Notes under the pieces: model-generated
The model's database searches: none
Seen by the model: the letters and a program-made list of their open reading frames with translations, nothing else
What the model was told of the DNA's origin: nothing
From: Rebecca billardiae RCC1528
Lineage: Eukaryota; Haptophyta
Assembly: GCA_965240325.2 (NCBI GenBank)
Contig: OZ251222.1
Location: 2,418,001-2,482,000, forward strand
DNA: 64,000 bases
Reading direction: 5' to 3'
Program-made: the position numbers and the translations under genes
Part shown: positions 52,739-64,000 of the stretch, piece after piece
Position numbering within the stretch: the stretch's first letter is position 1
Layout: the number at the start of each line of letters is the position of its first letter

Positions 52739-52816
52739 CCAGTGCGGCCGCGTGCAGTCCGGCGCTGCTCGCGACTTCACAAGACAGTGACCGAACTGGC
52801 GCAACTCTGCGCCGCC
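52739..52816. promoter_or_regulatory. 78-bp divergent promoter region (STN1 / RNase T2)
   Basis: Only 78 bp separate the start codons of two oppositely oriented genes. Transcription starts and both 5' UTRs must lie within or overlap it. No TATA box is seen. Confidence 0.5.
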
Positions 52817-53491
52817 ATGGTGTTCAGCGCGGCGATGATCGATGCCCGCGTGCGCGCCCTGGCCATGGGCGTCGGCACTCTTCTTCTCGTCTTGCTCGTC
52901 TCCCTCATGTCCTCAGCTAGCGGGCAGGACCAGCCGCCCCTTCGTCGCGTGGGCGGCAGCTTGACCAAGATGTCGTGCAACGGCGCCCCGCTGTGCGGCG
53001 TGTTGGCGCTGGAGACAGGCGACGGGTCGGGGTACTACAAACACAAACACCCCGTGGTGCACGGTCTGTGGCCGCAGGTGCCGCCTTACGGCACCTCTCC
53101 GTGCATCCCGCCACGCTCTGACAGGCCACGCTCTCCCGGCCTGCCCTCGTGCTACAACGTGGATGTGAAAAACCCGGACCACCAGCAGTGGTTTGTCGAC
53201 CACGAGTGGGAGAAGCACGGTGTGTGTGCGGGTGCGCCTTCAGCCGACGAATTCTTCGGCCAGGTCTGCGCGCTCTCGGGACGACCGCTCTCTGTGATGT
53301 ACATGGTCCAGCACGAGGCCAAGAGCTTGGATGACTACGTCAACGCTCTCAACCGGATCGGATTCTCAGTCTACAGCACCATGGACGATGGCCAGATCCT
53401 CCTGTCCGCATGCGCCAAGGAGGTTGCGCAGGGCATCTACGTGTGGTTCCTGGCCGCAGTGAGCGACTTTCCGAAGGTCTGCGGCCAGTAG
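52817..53491 (+). CDS. Secreted RNase T2 family ribonuclease
   Basis: 224 residues from the ATG at 52817; earlier in-frame ATGs overlap STN1 exon 1 and precede no conserved sequence. A signal peptide is clear (MGVGTLLLVLLVSLMSSASG). Both catalytic boxes are present: CAS1 VVHGLWPQ (His82) and CAS2 DHEWEKHGVC (His129, Glu and His134). Cys residues around NGAPLCGVLA, SCYNVD, GVCAG and the C-terminal VCGQ can form the usual disulfides. The mature chain is about 190 residues, near the normal RNase T2 length. It would cleave RNA through a 2',3'-cyclic intermediate in vacuole, lysosome or outside the cell. Intronless, unlike most neighbours. Confidence 0.93.
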   Translation: MVFSAAMIDARVRALAMGVGTLLLVLLVSLMSSASGQDQPPLRRVGGSLTKMSCNGAPLCGVLALETGDGSGYYKHKHPVVHGLWPQVPPYGTSPCIPPRSDRPRSPGLPSCYNVDVKNPDHQQWFVDHEWEKHGVCAGAPSADEFFGQVCALSGRPLSVMYMVQHEAKSLDDYVNALNRIGFSVYSTMDDGQILLSACAKEVAQGIYVWFLAAVSDFPKVCGQ

Positions 53492-54637
53492 GGCGGTGGT
53501 GTTACCGTCGGATGCCGGCAACTTGCCATTCGTCATAGACCGCCTCAGTTTAGATTGATTGGCAGCTAGTCGTCGACCGAATAACGGCGGGCGTAACTGA
53601 GTCCTTAATATAAGTGACTGACCTGCTAACCGTACCTTGCTAGTTGCTGTGATAGAGAATTGGTGAGCCGGGTCACTACTGATTACTGACAATACCGTCT
53701 GGCTGTCTGCTCACCGTGCGCGCACAGAGTCCCGTGCCACTCACTCACTGACTCAGGCCGCGCCCGTCAGGCTACGCCGCGGGGACGCCGCCCGCGACCC
53801 GCGGCGCCCGGGGCGCGGTCGGCCCCGGGGCCGGGCAATCCGTGGCGGCACTGTCAGGCCGGTGCCAGGCCGCCCCGACTCAGTCACTCCGACCGCCGTG
53901 GTTACCGGTACGGTCTCGGACTCTGCCAGGACGGCTGCGCCTCATACGGTCATACTAAACTGCATGACCGATTCATGAATAGTGACAGTGGGCCACTGGC
54001 AACGCGGGCCGGGGGGACCGAAGCCGCCGGTGGAGTACGAGGAGGCGGAGGAGCGGTGGCCGACACGCTTGATGCATATATAGTGTGTCACTACAGAGTA
54101 GGCGCGGGCACGATTCGTCGCAGCACCGGCGGCACGGTCCCGACCGCGGACTGGCAAGTGGCATGTCCGTCATCGCACCGGGACCAGCGCGGCTGCCGCT
54201 CTGAGTGTCGAACTGTCGATGCGGGGGAACCGTGTTGAGTCCATCTATAAGTAGCGCTCTATATACCGGCACTCACGCTGGACGTGCGTGACGTGGCGCC
54301 CCCAGCTGCGGTCGGCTGCGCCGCCCGGCTTCCTTCTCAGATCGGCTCCTCCCGCGACGCGCACGCCGCCGATGGAAGGTTGATGACGACCACCCGGTGG
54401 GCGGTGTCAGAGGTCTCAGACCCGTTCTCAGAGTGGATATCTGCTTCCAAGCCACCGCGAACCGGTTTGGTTCTTCGGCCATTCAGTTCGGCCAATCGCC
54501 CACAGTTGAAGTTGTTGATCAGCAAGGTCGGCCAATCCGCTCGTTGAGGCTCTGAGCGACGAAACTGAAAACTGAAAACATCCATCATCCAACACCGACC
54601 TGCCCGTCCGCCTCTCCGACGCACGGCAACTTTCCAG
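53492..54637. other. Intergenic
   Basis: Contains a very GC-rich segment near 53760-53860 with runs of CCGGGGC. No gene recognised. The last 100 bp precede the BART-domain gene. Confidence 0.5.
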
Positions 54638-56073
54638 ATGGCCGAGTGGACCGATGGCGAGCGCCGCGTGATTGACGCGCTCAAGCGCATCCAGGCCGTG
54701 ATTGATACCGAGGAGTTCAAGGACCTGAGCCGGGCGTTCACCGCCGAGCATAAGGACACTTTCGAGGTGTGCGACGAGAACAAGCTCATCTACACGGACT
54801 TGCACGAAGCGTATGTTGAGCTCATGGAGCGCGAGCTTCTGTCGAGGGTTGTGGGAGTCGACCTCGACGAGCTTGTTCAGAACTTGCCCGACTTCGTGGC
54901 TAGGCAGCGGTTCGAGCAGGATCCGGAGGGCACTGGACGCACGATCGAGTTCCTGCTGTCGCTCACGGACTTTGCCGCCTTCAAGGGCCTGATGCTTTCT
55001 GCCAAGCTGGGCAAAGACGATGCCGGTACCGCCGCACCACTCGCATTGCACTCTGCAGAGGCGCTTGCTGCGGTGGGCAAGCTGAACGCGCCGGCAGACT
55101 TGGTGTCGCACTTTGCGGAGTTGCTCGCACTCGCTGAGGGCAGTGGCGCGGAGGCATGGCGCACAATTGCCGAGCGCAAATCGGTGTACACGTTGCAGGC
55201 CACAACACGCGCCGGCGTGCGCTACCAGCGCATCGCAATGGCCATCTCGCTGACCGTGCCGCAGCTCATCGACGCGATGTGCGACATTGCACACCCCGAG
55301 CACGCGCGCTGGTCTGAAATGATTGACAGTGTGGAGGTGCTGCGCGATCAGCGCGACGGACGACAGATCGACAGCCTGGCGCGTGCACACGTGCGCTTGC
55401 CCGGTGCGCGCCGCGCGCGGCGTGACGCACGCTTGGCGTGCGACCTGCTCGCGCATGCCCTGCCCGCCCTCTCTTACCCCTCCTGTTCGGCGGCAGCACG
55501 CATCTCTGACACTGAGTGTGCCCACACGCCCGCCGGCCCACAGCCATCATCCGCGCGCTGAAGTTCCACCCGGGCACCATGACGATGCGCGTGTACATTG
55601 AGCATGACGTGCCGCGCCAGGGCTGCGCGACGTGCCTGTACATCACGTGGGACGCCGAGCGCGACGAGCCCGCGCTCGCGTCCCCGATGACATTGCAGCG
55701 CGTGATCATGCTCGAGCCGCGCGCAGGCGGGACGACGCAGATGAGCTTTGTGCAGCGGCTGCCGGCATACATTCCCGAGTGGGTGATCGGGCTGGCTATG
55801 GACTCGACATTCAGCCGCGCGATTCTCATGGTACGTGCGGCTGTGGCCGCGCGGCACGCATCCACCCTCACCCAGATGCCAGCCTCTGCGCACACGTCCC
55901 CACCCTACTATTAAATCCCCATACTCCCCGCGGCTGACCCGCGTCGGCGCCCCCGCTTCCCGCGTGCGCTGATTGTGTGTGTGTTTCACTTGCTGTTCGT
56001 GTGCGTGCCTTGCACCTTGTAGTCTACGGAGAAGTACCGCGCTGCGAAGCTTGCGGGTGGGGGCGGCGGCTGA
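54638..56073 (+). CDS. BART-domain (ARL2BP-like) protein with C-terminal START/SRPBCC-like region
   Basis: Inferred exons 54638-55382, 55544-55830 and 56023-56073 give 360 residues. Residues about 10-125 match the BART domain found in ARL2BP and CFAP36, which bind ARL2/ARL3-type GTPases: EEFKDLSRAFTAEHKDTFEV, ENKLIYTDLHEAYVELMERE and LDELVQNLPDFVARQRFEQD. Residues about 130-360 differ: helices followed by RVYIEHDVPRQGCATCLYIT and LQRVIMLEPRAGGTTQMSFV, then LPAYIPEWVIGLAMDSTFS. This is the layout of the last strands and long C-terminal helix of START/SRPBCC lipid-binding domains. The pairing suggests a GTPase-regulated lipid carrier or ciliary trafficking factor, which is inference. The tiny last exon ends STEKYRAAKLAGGGGG. 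Confidence 0.78.
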
Positions 56074-56464
56074 CCCGATCAAAAAAAGATGGCGGGCTGA
56101 CTACTCGGCAGGACTCGGGCCCGCGGCGGCCAGCCGCGTACCGGCAGCGCTCAGGAGTCAGGGCCAGGCCGCTGCCTGCAACATAGCCGCTGACTAACTG
56201 AGACTGCCCGGGTGACTCCGCAGAGAAGCGAAAAGTAATAAGCAGCGCAGCTGATGATGACGACTCGCCTGATGCCGCCACGGAAGGCTACTACAACTGG
56301 TACTAGCTGCCGTAGAGTCTGCGGCGGCCACGCTGCCAGCGCCGCGGCCGCGGCCCGACGGCGTGACTAGTTGGCCCGAGCAGTGCAGCGCCGCGGGCCG
56401 CGGACGTCCGTGACAATGACTGGCTCAGTAGACGGGGAAGCCCGGTGTTCGTCGTATCCCATCA
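56074..56464. other. Intergenic between convergent genes
   Basis: 3' flanks of the BART gene (plus) and CDK11 gene (minus). No further feature seen. Confidence 0.5.
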
Positions 56465-57909
<1,445 letters not shown>

Positions 57910-58090
57910 GACGCGTCAGTGCTGCAAACCTCCATCGCTGGCTCCACAGCGCTGTCGACCGGACCTGTCCAGCGATCCGGATGCGCGATCCGGACGCACG
58001 ATCGGAGTAGGGCTGCTTCCGGACAGCCGCCACCAGCGGTGAGCGTCAGCCAGCGGGCAAGCGGAGACCCCGCTTCAGCGGAAGCGCGGC
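57910..58090. promoter_or_regulatory. 181-bp divergent promoter region (CDK11 / USP)
   Basis: The two start codons are 181 bp apart in opposite directions. The region contains direct copies of GATCCGGATGCG / GATCCGGACGCA near 57975-58000. No TATA box is seen. Confidence 0.5.
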
Positions 58091-61000
58091 ATGGTCGCTG
58101 TGGAGGCGCGCGACGAGCTGCAGCACACGCTCGGGCGCATCGAGCACGGCCTGAGATCAGGTGCTACGCGGCGATCATGCCCTGCGAAACGCACGCGCGC
58201 CCGGCGGCGCCCAGCGCGTGCTCGTGGCGCTGGCACGCGGTGCACGCATGGGCGCTCACCGCGCGCTCACCGCGCACTGCCGCGCGCGTGCAGATGATCC
58301 CATGATCGCCGTGGGAGATCTGCAGCAGCTCGTCGTCGACGTTGAGCGTGATCATCTCCCAGATGACCAGATCGGCTTCATCGTGAAGAATGTGCTGCCA
58401 AAGTTCGTGCAGATTTTGCTCAAGTTCACGTGCGCGCGGCTATTCGCACGCGCGCTAGTCACGTGCGCGCGGCCGATTGTTGGCCGGTGCGCGCCCTTGC
58501 TGAGGCTGCCCCGCATCCCCGGGCGCGACCACCCACGTGTGCGACTCACGCCGCGCAGCGACCTCGACGCCGAGATGGCGAGCGACGTGAACAAGCTGCT
58601 CGAGGCTATTCTGCGCATGTCCTGCGCGCAGCTGCAGCAGGGGCGCATCGACGTGGTCGAGACAGTGAGCCGCATCCTCACAGATAACGTTCCCTACTAC
58701 CAAGCGATGGGAAAGGTGCGCGCAGCATCGCGCGCAGGGCCCTCGGACCGCGCGCCACGCACGCGGCTGACGCGCTCGCATGTGCGTGCGCGCGCACCGC
58801 GCGTGGCCCTCGCGTGGCCCGCGCAGGACATGCTGGACCACGCCGAGCTGGACACGGACGACTCGACCGAGGACTCACACAGCTTATACGATGGGAGCGA
58901 CGGCGACGGCGGCACCGCCGGCGTGGGCGAGATCACGGTGCGCCGCCACGCGGCGCCGCGCGCGCGCGCCACGCGCGCCCGCACAGCGTCTCTCGCGCGC
59001 ACGGAGCGCACGCGCGCCGCTGACTTCGTCGCCCCTTGCGGCTGGGCACCCACCGCGGCGCGTGCGCGACCTCGGCCCGCGCCGCGCAGTCGTCCTTCGA
59101 CGGCCTGAACAGCGCGTACCACCGCAATGTGAACACCTTCAACGAGCACGGCGGCTTCTCCACCATCCTGCAGTGCATCCGCGCGGCGCAGCCGCCGCTG
59201 CCGCTCAGCGCGGTGCGCTTCATGCTGCGGCCGATCCTGAAGGTGAAGGGCGCGCTGAAGAAGCGCGCGCTCGCGCACTTCGCCGTGGAGGTGCGCAGCC
59301 TCGTCTTTGAGCTCCTCCTCTCGATGCCCAACGAGCAGCTCAAGAACGAGGAGCGCAAGACCGTGCACGAGACGCTGCGGGTCGTGGAGACGCTCGCGCA
59401 AGCGGCCGAGCTGCCCAACGCGCAGCTCGAGTTTGAGCAGCTGATGCTCGACTTTGGGCTCAAGTGCCTGTGCTCGCCGTTCTTCGACAAGCGGCTCGCC
59501 GGGCTGTCCGAGATCAAGGAGGTGATCCACACGTGCGCGCGCAAGCAGGAGATGGCCGCGCAGCAGGCGCGGCCGATCGTCGGGCACGCCATCGACCCGT
59601 CCGCGGACGTGCCGGTGGGCGCGGTCGCGGCCGCCGCGCCCGTCCAGCTGCACGCGGCCGCGGGCGAGGTGCTCGCGGAGAGCTGGCTGACGCCGGCGAT
59701 GATGACGGAGTGGCTCGTGCGCAACCAGGTGCTCGAGGAGCACATCTTCGGCGAGAACATCCACGTGCAGATCGTCAAGCGCTGCACCGACATCCTGCGG
59801 TTCCTCGCGGCGCAGGGCGCGCTCACGGACGGACACGTGCGTCTGATCTGGGAGGTGACGCGCGGCAAGCACGAGTCGGTGGCGCAGGCGGTGTACGCGG
59901 TGATCGTTGACCTCGCGCCGCAGCTCACCGCGCCGCAGCTCGGCTACCTCGAGGCGTGCATCCACGACATCCCGCGCGACGAGTTCGACAAGCCCAAGCT
60001 GTGGATGGTGCGCGGGTTTGCGTGGAACGCGATCGGCTCGGCCGTCAACCAGAGCGCGCCGATCGAGCGCCGCCGGATGTACGGCCTCGACCTGCTGTGG
60101 GAGCTCGCGCAGGACGAGGCGCCGGTGGACGCCGAGCTGCGGCAGCAGGCGCTCGGCGTGCTCTGCGACCTCGTCGCCTGGCAGCCGTGCCACTCCCACC
60201 GCTTCTTCTTCCTCGAGCGCTGCATGCGCACGCTGCAGAACGGCTCGTCCGTCCCGCAGGCGCTGCGCGTGACGAGCAAGATCCTCGCGACGTTCCCGCA
60301 GTCCGAGAAGGGCCGCGCGAGCGAGGAGACGATCTCGCACGTGATCGACGGGCTGGACGAGCGGTACGGGCTGCTCGCCAACCTGCTCTCCGAGCTGCGC
60401 CACTTCCACGACCGCGCGGCCGCCGCCGGCGTCGCGGCGGCCGCCGAGGGCAGCGCGGAGCGGCGCGCGCACATGGTGCACGTGCGCGAGCGGCTCGACT
60501 TCCTCGACTTCGTCCTCACCAACGCGTTCACGGTCGAGCTGACGGTCGCGCAGCTGGACGTGCTGTGGAACTGCCTCGTGCTCGGCGCGCTCTGCGCCGA
60601 GGAGGCCGACGCGTGCTGCACGTGGCTCGACGCCGCCGCGCGGCGCGGCGTGACCCTCTCGGCGGACGTGATGCGCCACGTGTTTGAGGGCTGCTTCCGC
60701 ACGCTCGAGCCCTTCCACGCCGTGCGGCCCGCGTGCTACTCGATGTACGAGACGTGCTTCGTCGCGTTGAACCGGCACGCCGACCGGATCGTTGTCGACC
60801 CGTCCGTGCTCGAGGACGGCGTCGCGCCCGCCGCGACCAGCGAGGTGCCGTTCCAGGTGGTGGCGGACGAGCTGATCGGCTCCGGGCTGCTCTGGCAGAT
60901 TGCGCTCGACGTCGAGGACGACGCCGTCGGCGCGCGCGCGGTGCGCTTCCACAACAAGCTGCACCACCAGCTCTCGGTGGCGCGGCTCGGGCGGCGCGCC

Positions 61001-64000
61001 GAGGCGAAGCGCGCCGAGTACGTGCGCATGTGCATCGAGGCGCTCTCCGTCGCGGCCACCGCGCTCGGCCAGCTCGGCGCCGACGCCGGCGGCGGCGGCG
61101 GCGGCGCGCTCGCAGACGACGAGACGGGCCGGGCGACGGCGGCGCGCGCCGAGCGCGCGCTCCACACGCGGCGGATCCGGCGGTGCCTCTCGCTGCTGCA
61201 CGCCTTCGTCGACGAGCCGCGCGTGGGCGCCCCCGCCGACGCGCCCGCCGCGCAGCGCCACGGCTCGAGCGTGCGCGGCCAGCGGCTGCAGGTGGTCGTG
61301 CAGGTGATCTCGGGCACGCCGCCGCGGCACGAGGTGTGGATGCACTCCAACGAGAGCATAGGCGCGCTGCGCGCCAAGGTGTGGCGGGTGCTCGGCGGCG
61401 AGAGCGGCGGCGTCGACCACCCGTCGATGCTCCGGATGATCGCCGCGGGCAAGGAGCTCAAGAACAACCACGCCACGCTCGCCGACCTCAAAATTGTCCA
61501 CCTGCAGACGGTGCACGTGATGAAGCGCGCGCCCACGCAGGCGTCGCCCGCCAAGCCGCAGCCGCTGCAGCCTGCGCAGATCGTGCAGCAGCAGCCGCTG
61601 ATCGGGCCGCAACCGCAGCCGCAGCCGCAGCCGCAGCCGGCGTCCATGGACGTGGAGGACGCGGACGCGCCCGAGGCCACGTCGGCCAAGCGCTTCGCGG
61701 GCGAGCGCGACGCCATGGGCGGCGCGGCTGGCGCAGGCATGCCCGCGGCGGCCGTGGACGCGCGGCCCAACGGCGTGCACGACGCCGGGCCGACGCTCAC
61801 GCCGGCGAGCACGCTCGTCGCCACGCCGTCCAACTTTGACGCGCTCTTCACGCTGCTCGGGCTGGACGACGAGGTGAGCTCGCTCACCTGGCGCCTGCTC
61901 ATGAACCTGCCCACCGACACGCGCATGCTCGGCGGGCTGCGCGCAGTGCGCGAGGGCGCGCCGACCGGCCAGGCGCCGAGCGGCGCGCCGACGGGCGGCG
62001 CGGCGGGCGCCGAGGCGGCCGACGGCGCCGCGGCGCCGTGGGCGGCGCTGCTCGACCCCAGCTCGAGCTTCAAGCTCCTGTACGCGCTGCAGGTCGTGGA
62101 CATGCTCATGCAGCCCAACGACGCCGACGTCGAGTCGCCGCTCTGCCTGCCCGTCGAGGCGGGCGCGACCGTCTCGGATGGGCTGGCGCTCGTGAGCGAC
62201 GTCACGCAGCTCTCGGCGTGGTGCGACGCATTCCTCGCGCGCGGCGGCGTGACGCACATGATCCACGTGCTCACCTCGCACGGGCCGGCGCTCCTCGACC
62301 CGTGCCGCGGGCCGCAGCGCAAGGCGTGCGTCGCGCTGCTGCTCAAGCTGCTGCTGCAGGTGATCACACGCCCCGAGCTCGCGCAGGCGCACGCGTCTGT
62401 GCTGCGCGAGTTCGAGCTCAGCGAGCACTGCGTGTGCATGCTCGACCTGGACGCGAACGACGAGCGGCGCGAGGTGCGCCGCGTGTGCTTCTCCTCGCCG
62501 CTCGTCGACGCGATGCTCGAGCTCGTGCTGCACATCGCGCGCGAGCACAGCCCGGGCGCGCGCGGCGGCGCGGGCGCGCCGTGCGCCGAGGCGCCGGCCG
62601 CCGCGGCCGAGGCGGCCGCGCTGGTGCAGCCGGCGGCGGCGGCGGACAGCGACGCGGAGATCACGAGCTGCGCGATGCGGCTGCTCGTCGCGATCGCGGT
62701 CGCGGGCGTGCAGGGCGCCGACGGCCTCGAGCCCCCGCCGATCTGCCGCGTCGACGCGCCCGAGGGCCTGCAGCGCGCGCTCCAGCAGCTCGTCGACGGC
62801 TGCCTGCTCAAGTGCGACCACACCGGGCTGCGCTGGGAGGTGGCCGCGGCGCTCTGCATGCTCGCGCACGCCACGAGCGCGCCGGTGGCGCCCGCGCCGC
62901 CGGGCGCCGACGCGCCCGCGCCCGACGCGCCCGACGCCGAGCGGCCCTTCCTGCCCGCGGTGAGCGCGATGCTCGTCTCCTTCCTGCCGCAGATGAGCGT
63001 CGCGCCTGGCGAGCAGGTGGTGCAGTACTTCACCGCGCTCAACGCCGTGTACGAGCTGGCGTGCTCGGCGGGCGGCGCGGCGGGGGCGAGGCTCGGCGAG
63101 ATGCGCGCGCTGCTCCACGCGGTGGTGCAGCAGATGCAGTCGCTGCCCATCGTCGAGCCGCGCTACCCCGACGGCGAGGACAAGGCGCTGATCGGGCTGC
63201 TGCGGCTCACGACGACGATCGTTCGCGCCTTCCCCGACCTTAAGCGAGAGCACGGCCTCATCTCGGTGCTCTTCGACTTCCTCTTCACGATCCAGCTGGC
63301 GAGGCGCACGGAGGGCGGCGGGCACCCGCCGCCGCGGTGCAAGACGCCCGCGTGCCGCGAGGCCGCGCTCGGCTGCCTCGTCGAGCTCGCGCGCGGCTCG
63401 TTTGAGAACATGATGCGGCTGTCGGGACTGCTGCTGCCGCAGCACTCTGGCGGCGAGTCGCGCGCGCAGTGGCACTACATGCCGGCGGTGCTTGAGAAGT
63501 CGCGCAGCGGGTACGTCGGGCTGAAGAACCTCGGCGCGACCTGCTACATGAACTCGCTGCTGCAGCAGTTCTCGATGGTCCCCGACTTCATGCGCGGCAT
63601 GCTCTCGCTGCGACTCGACGACGCGCTGCGGCCCGCGGCCGGCGCGGAGGAGGCGGAGCCGTCGCAGCAGGAGGTCGAGTGCATGGCGCTGCTCTCGCAG
63701 CTGCAGACGATGCTGTGCTACCTCGGCGCGTCGGAGAAGCGCTTCTTCGACACCTCCGAGCTGTGCGCCACGTACAAGGACTTCGACGGCCAGCCGATCA
63801 ACACGTCGGTGCAGATGGACGTGGACGAGTTCTTCTCGACGCTCTTTGACAAGCTCGAGCTCGCGCTCAAGCGCACGCCGCGCGGCAACCTGCTCAAGGA
63901 GCTGTTCGGCGGCGAGACGGTGTCGCAGGTGATCGGCAAGTCGGACGACTGCACGCACACCTCCGAGCGCGACGAGGTCTTCTTCGCCCTGCAGATCAAC
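58091..64000 (+). CDS. Giant ubiquitin-specific protease (USP9X/USP24/USP34 group), 3' end beyond window
   Basis: Inferred exons 58091-58160, 58294-58429, 58559-58715, 58827-58937 and 59090 to the window end give 1795 residues with no stop. All joins keep frame (GLRS|DDPMIAV, LLKFT|DLDAEM, AMGK|DMLDH, GEIT|SSFDGL). A long helical, ARM-like region (about 30-880) is followed by a ubiquitin-like domain (about 890-965; VWMHSNESIGALRAKVWRVL, AGKELKNNHATLADL), then Pro/Gln- and Ala-rich linkers and more helices. The USP catalytic domain starts near 1633 with GYVGLKNLGATCYMNSLLQQ, where Cys1643 is the nucleophile. QMDVDEFFSTLFDKLE is the second box; the His box is past the window. This order matches the giant USP9X/24/34 enzymes that remove ubiquitin from many targets. 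The single long last exon is intronless for at least 4.9 kb. Confidence 0.9.

Noticed and set aside
58697-63958. Minus-strand open frame of 1753 codons opposite the USP gene
   Set aside because: It is a GC-bias shadow: composition is mostly Arg, Ala, His and Val without domains, while the plus frame carries UBL and USP signatures over the same bases.

Overview
This is nuclear DNA from a GC-rich eukaryote. Spliceosomal genes with short introns (20 inferred, 88-220 nt) are spread through a large amount of repeat sequence. The most likely source is a unicellular alga with a secondary plastid. The plastid-type sigma factor gene starts with a signal peptide followed by an Arg/Ala/Ser-rich transit-like stretch, which is the two-part leader of such plastids. 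GC content, short introns with GTGCG donors and one GC-AG intron fit a haptophyte best. That assignment is inference; a pelagophyte or another GC-rich alga is not excluded.

Layout. 1-3160 holds two unrelated tandem repeats, then a 200-N assembly gap (3161-3360). 3361-13804 is a nested mobile region: two almost identical 790-bp units (called U here) flank a Tc1/mariner-type transposase gene and 15 tandem 417-bp satellite units with a higher-order pattern. 13805-16026 has MITE-like and simple repeats. 16027-19708 encodes a Patched/Dispatched-like membrane protein in three exons. 19709-25384 is mostly intergenic, with two hypothetical ORFs and a clear TA-flanked MITE. 25385-36748 is gene-rich: a small secreted helical protein, an F-box/LRR protein, two membrane proteins, an EF-hand plus sigma-70 fusion, a hypothetical Pro/Ala-rich ORF and a hybrid histidine kinase. 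36749-39298 is mainly non-coding. 39299-40825 encodes a MORN-repeat protein in which each middle exon is exactly one repeat. 40950-49105 is dominated by inverted copies of one repeat family (R), a foldback structure and a third, diverged U copy. 49164-64000 is gene-rich again: GST, STN1, RNase T2, a BART-domain protein, a CDK11/PITSLRE kinase and the first 1795 residues of a giant ubiquitin protease cut by the window end.

How the genes fit together. There are no operons. Several neighbours are divergent with short gaps (STN1/RNase T2, 78 bp; CDK11/USP, 181 bp), suggesting shared promoters. Functions cover signalling (histidine kinase, EF-hand sigma factor, CDK11), protein turnover (F-box/LRR, USP), telomere maintenance (STN1), membrane transport or sterol/lipid sensing (Patched-like) and redox chemistry (GST). 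The most notable single item is the predicted calcium-binding, plastid-targeted sigma factor. The most notable non-coding items are the satellite nest and the R-family hairpins, whose four stem segments change together between copies.
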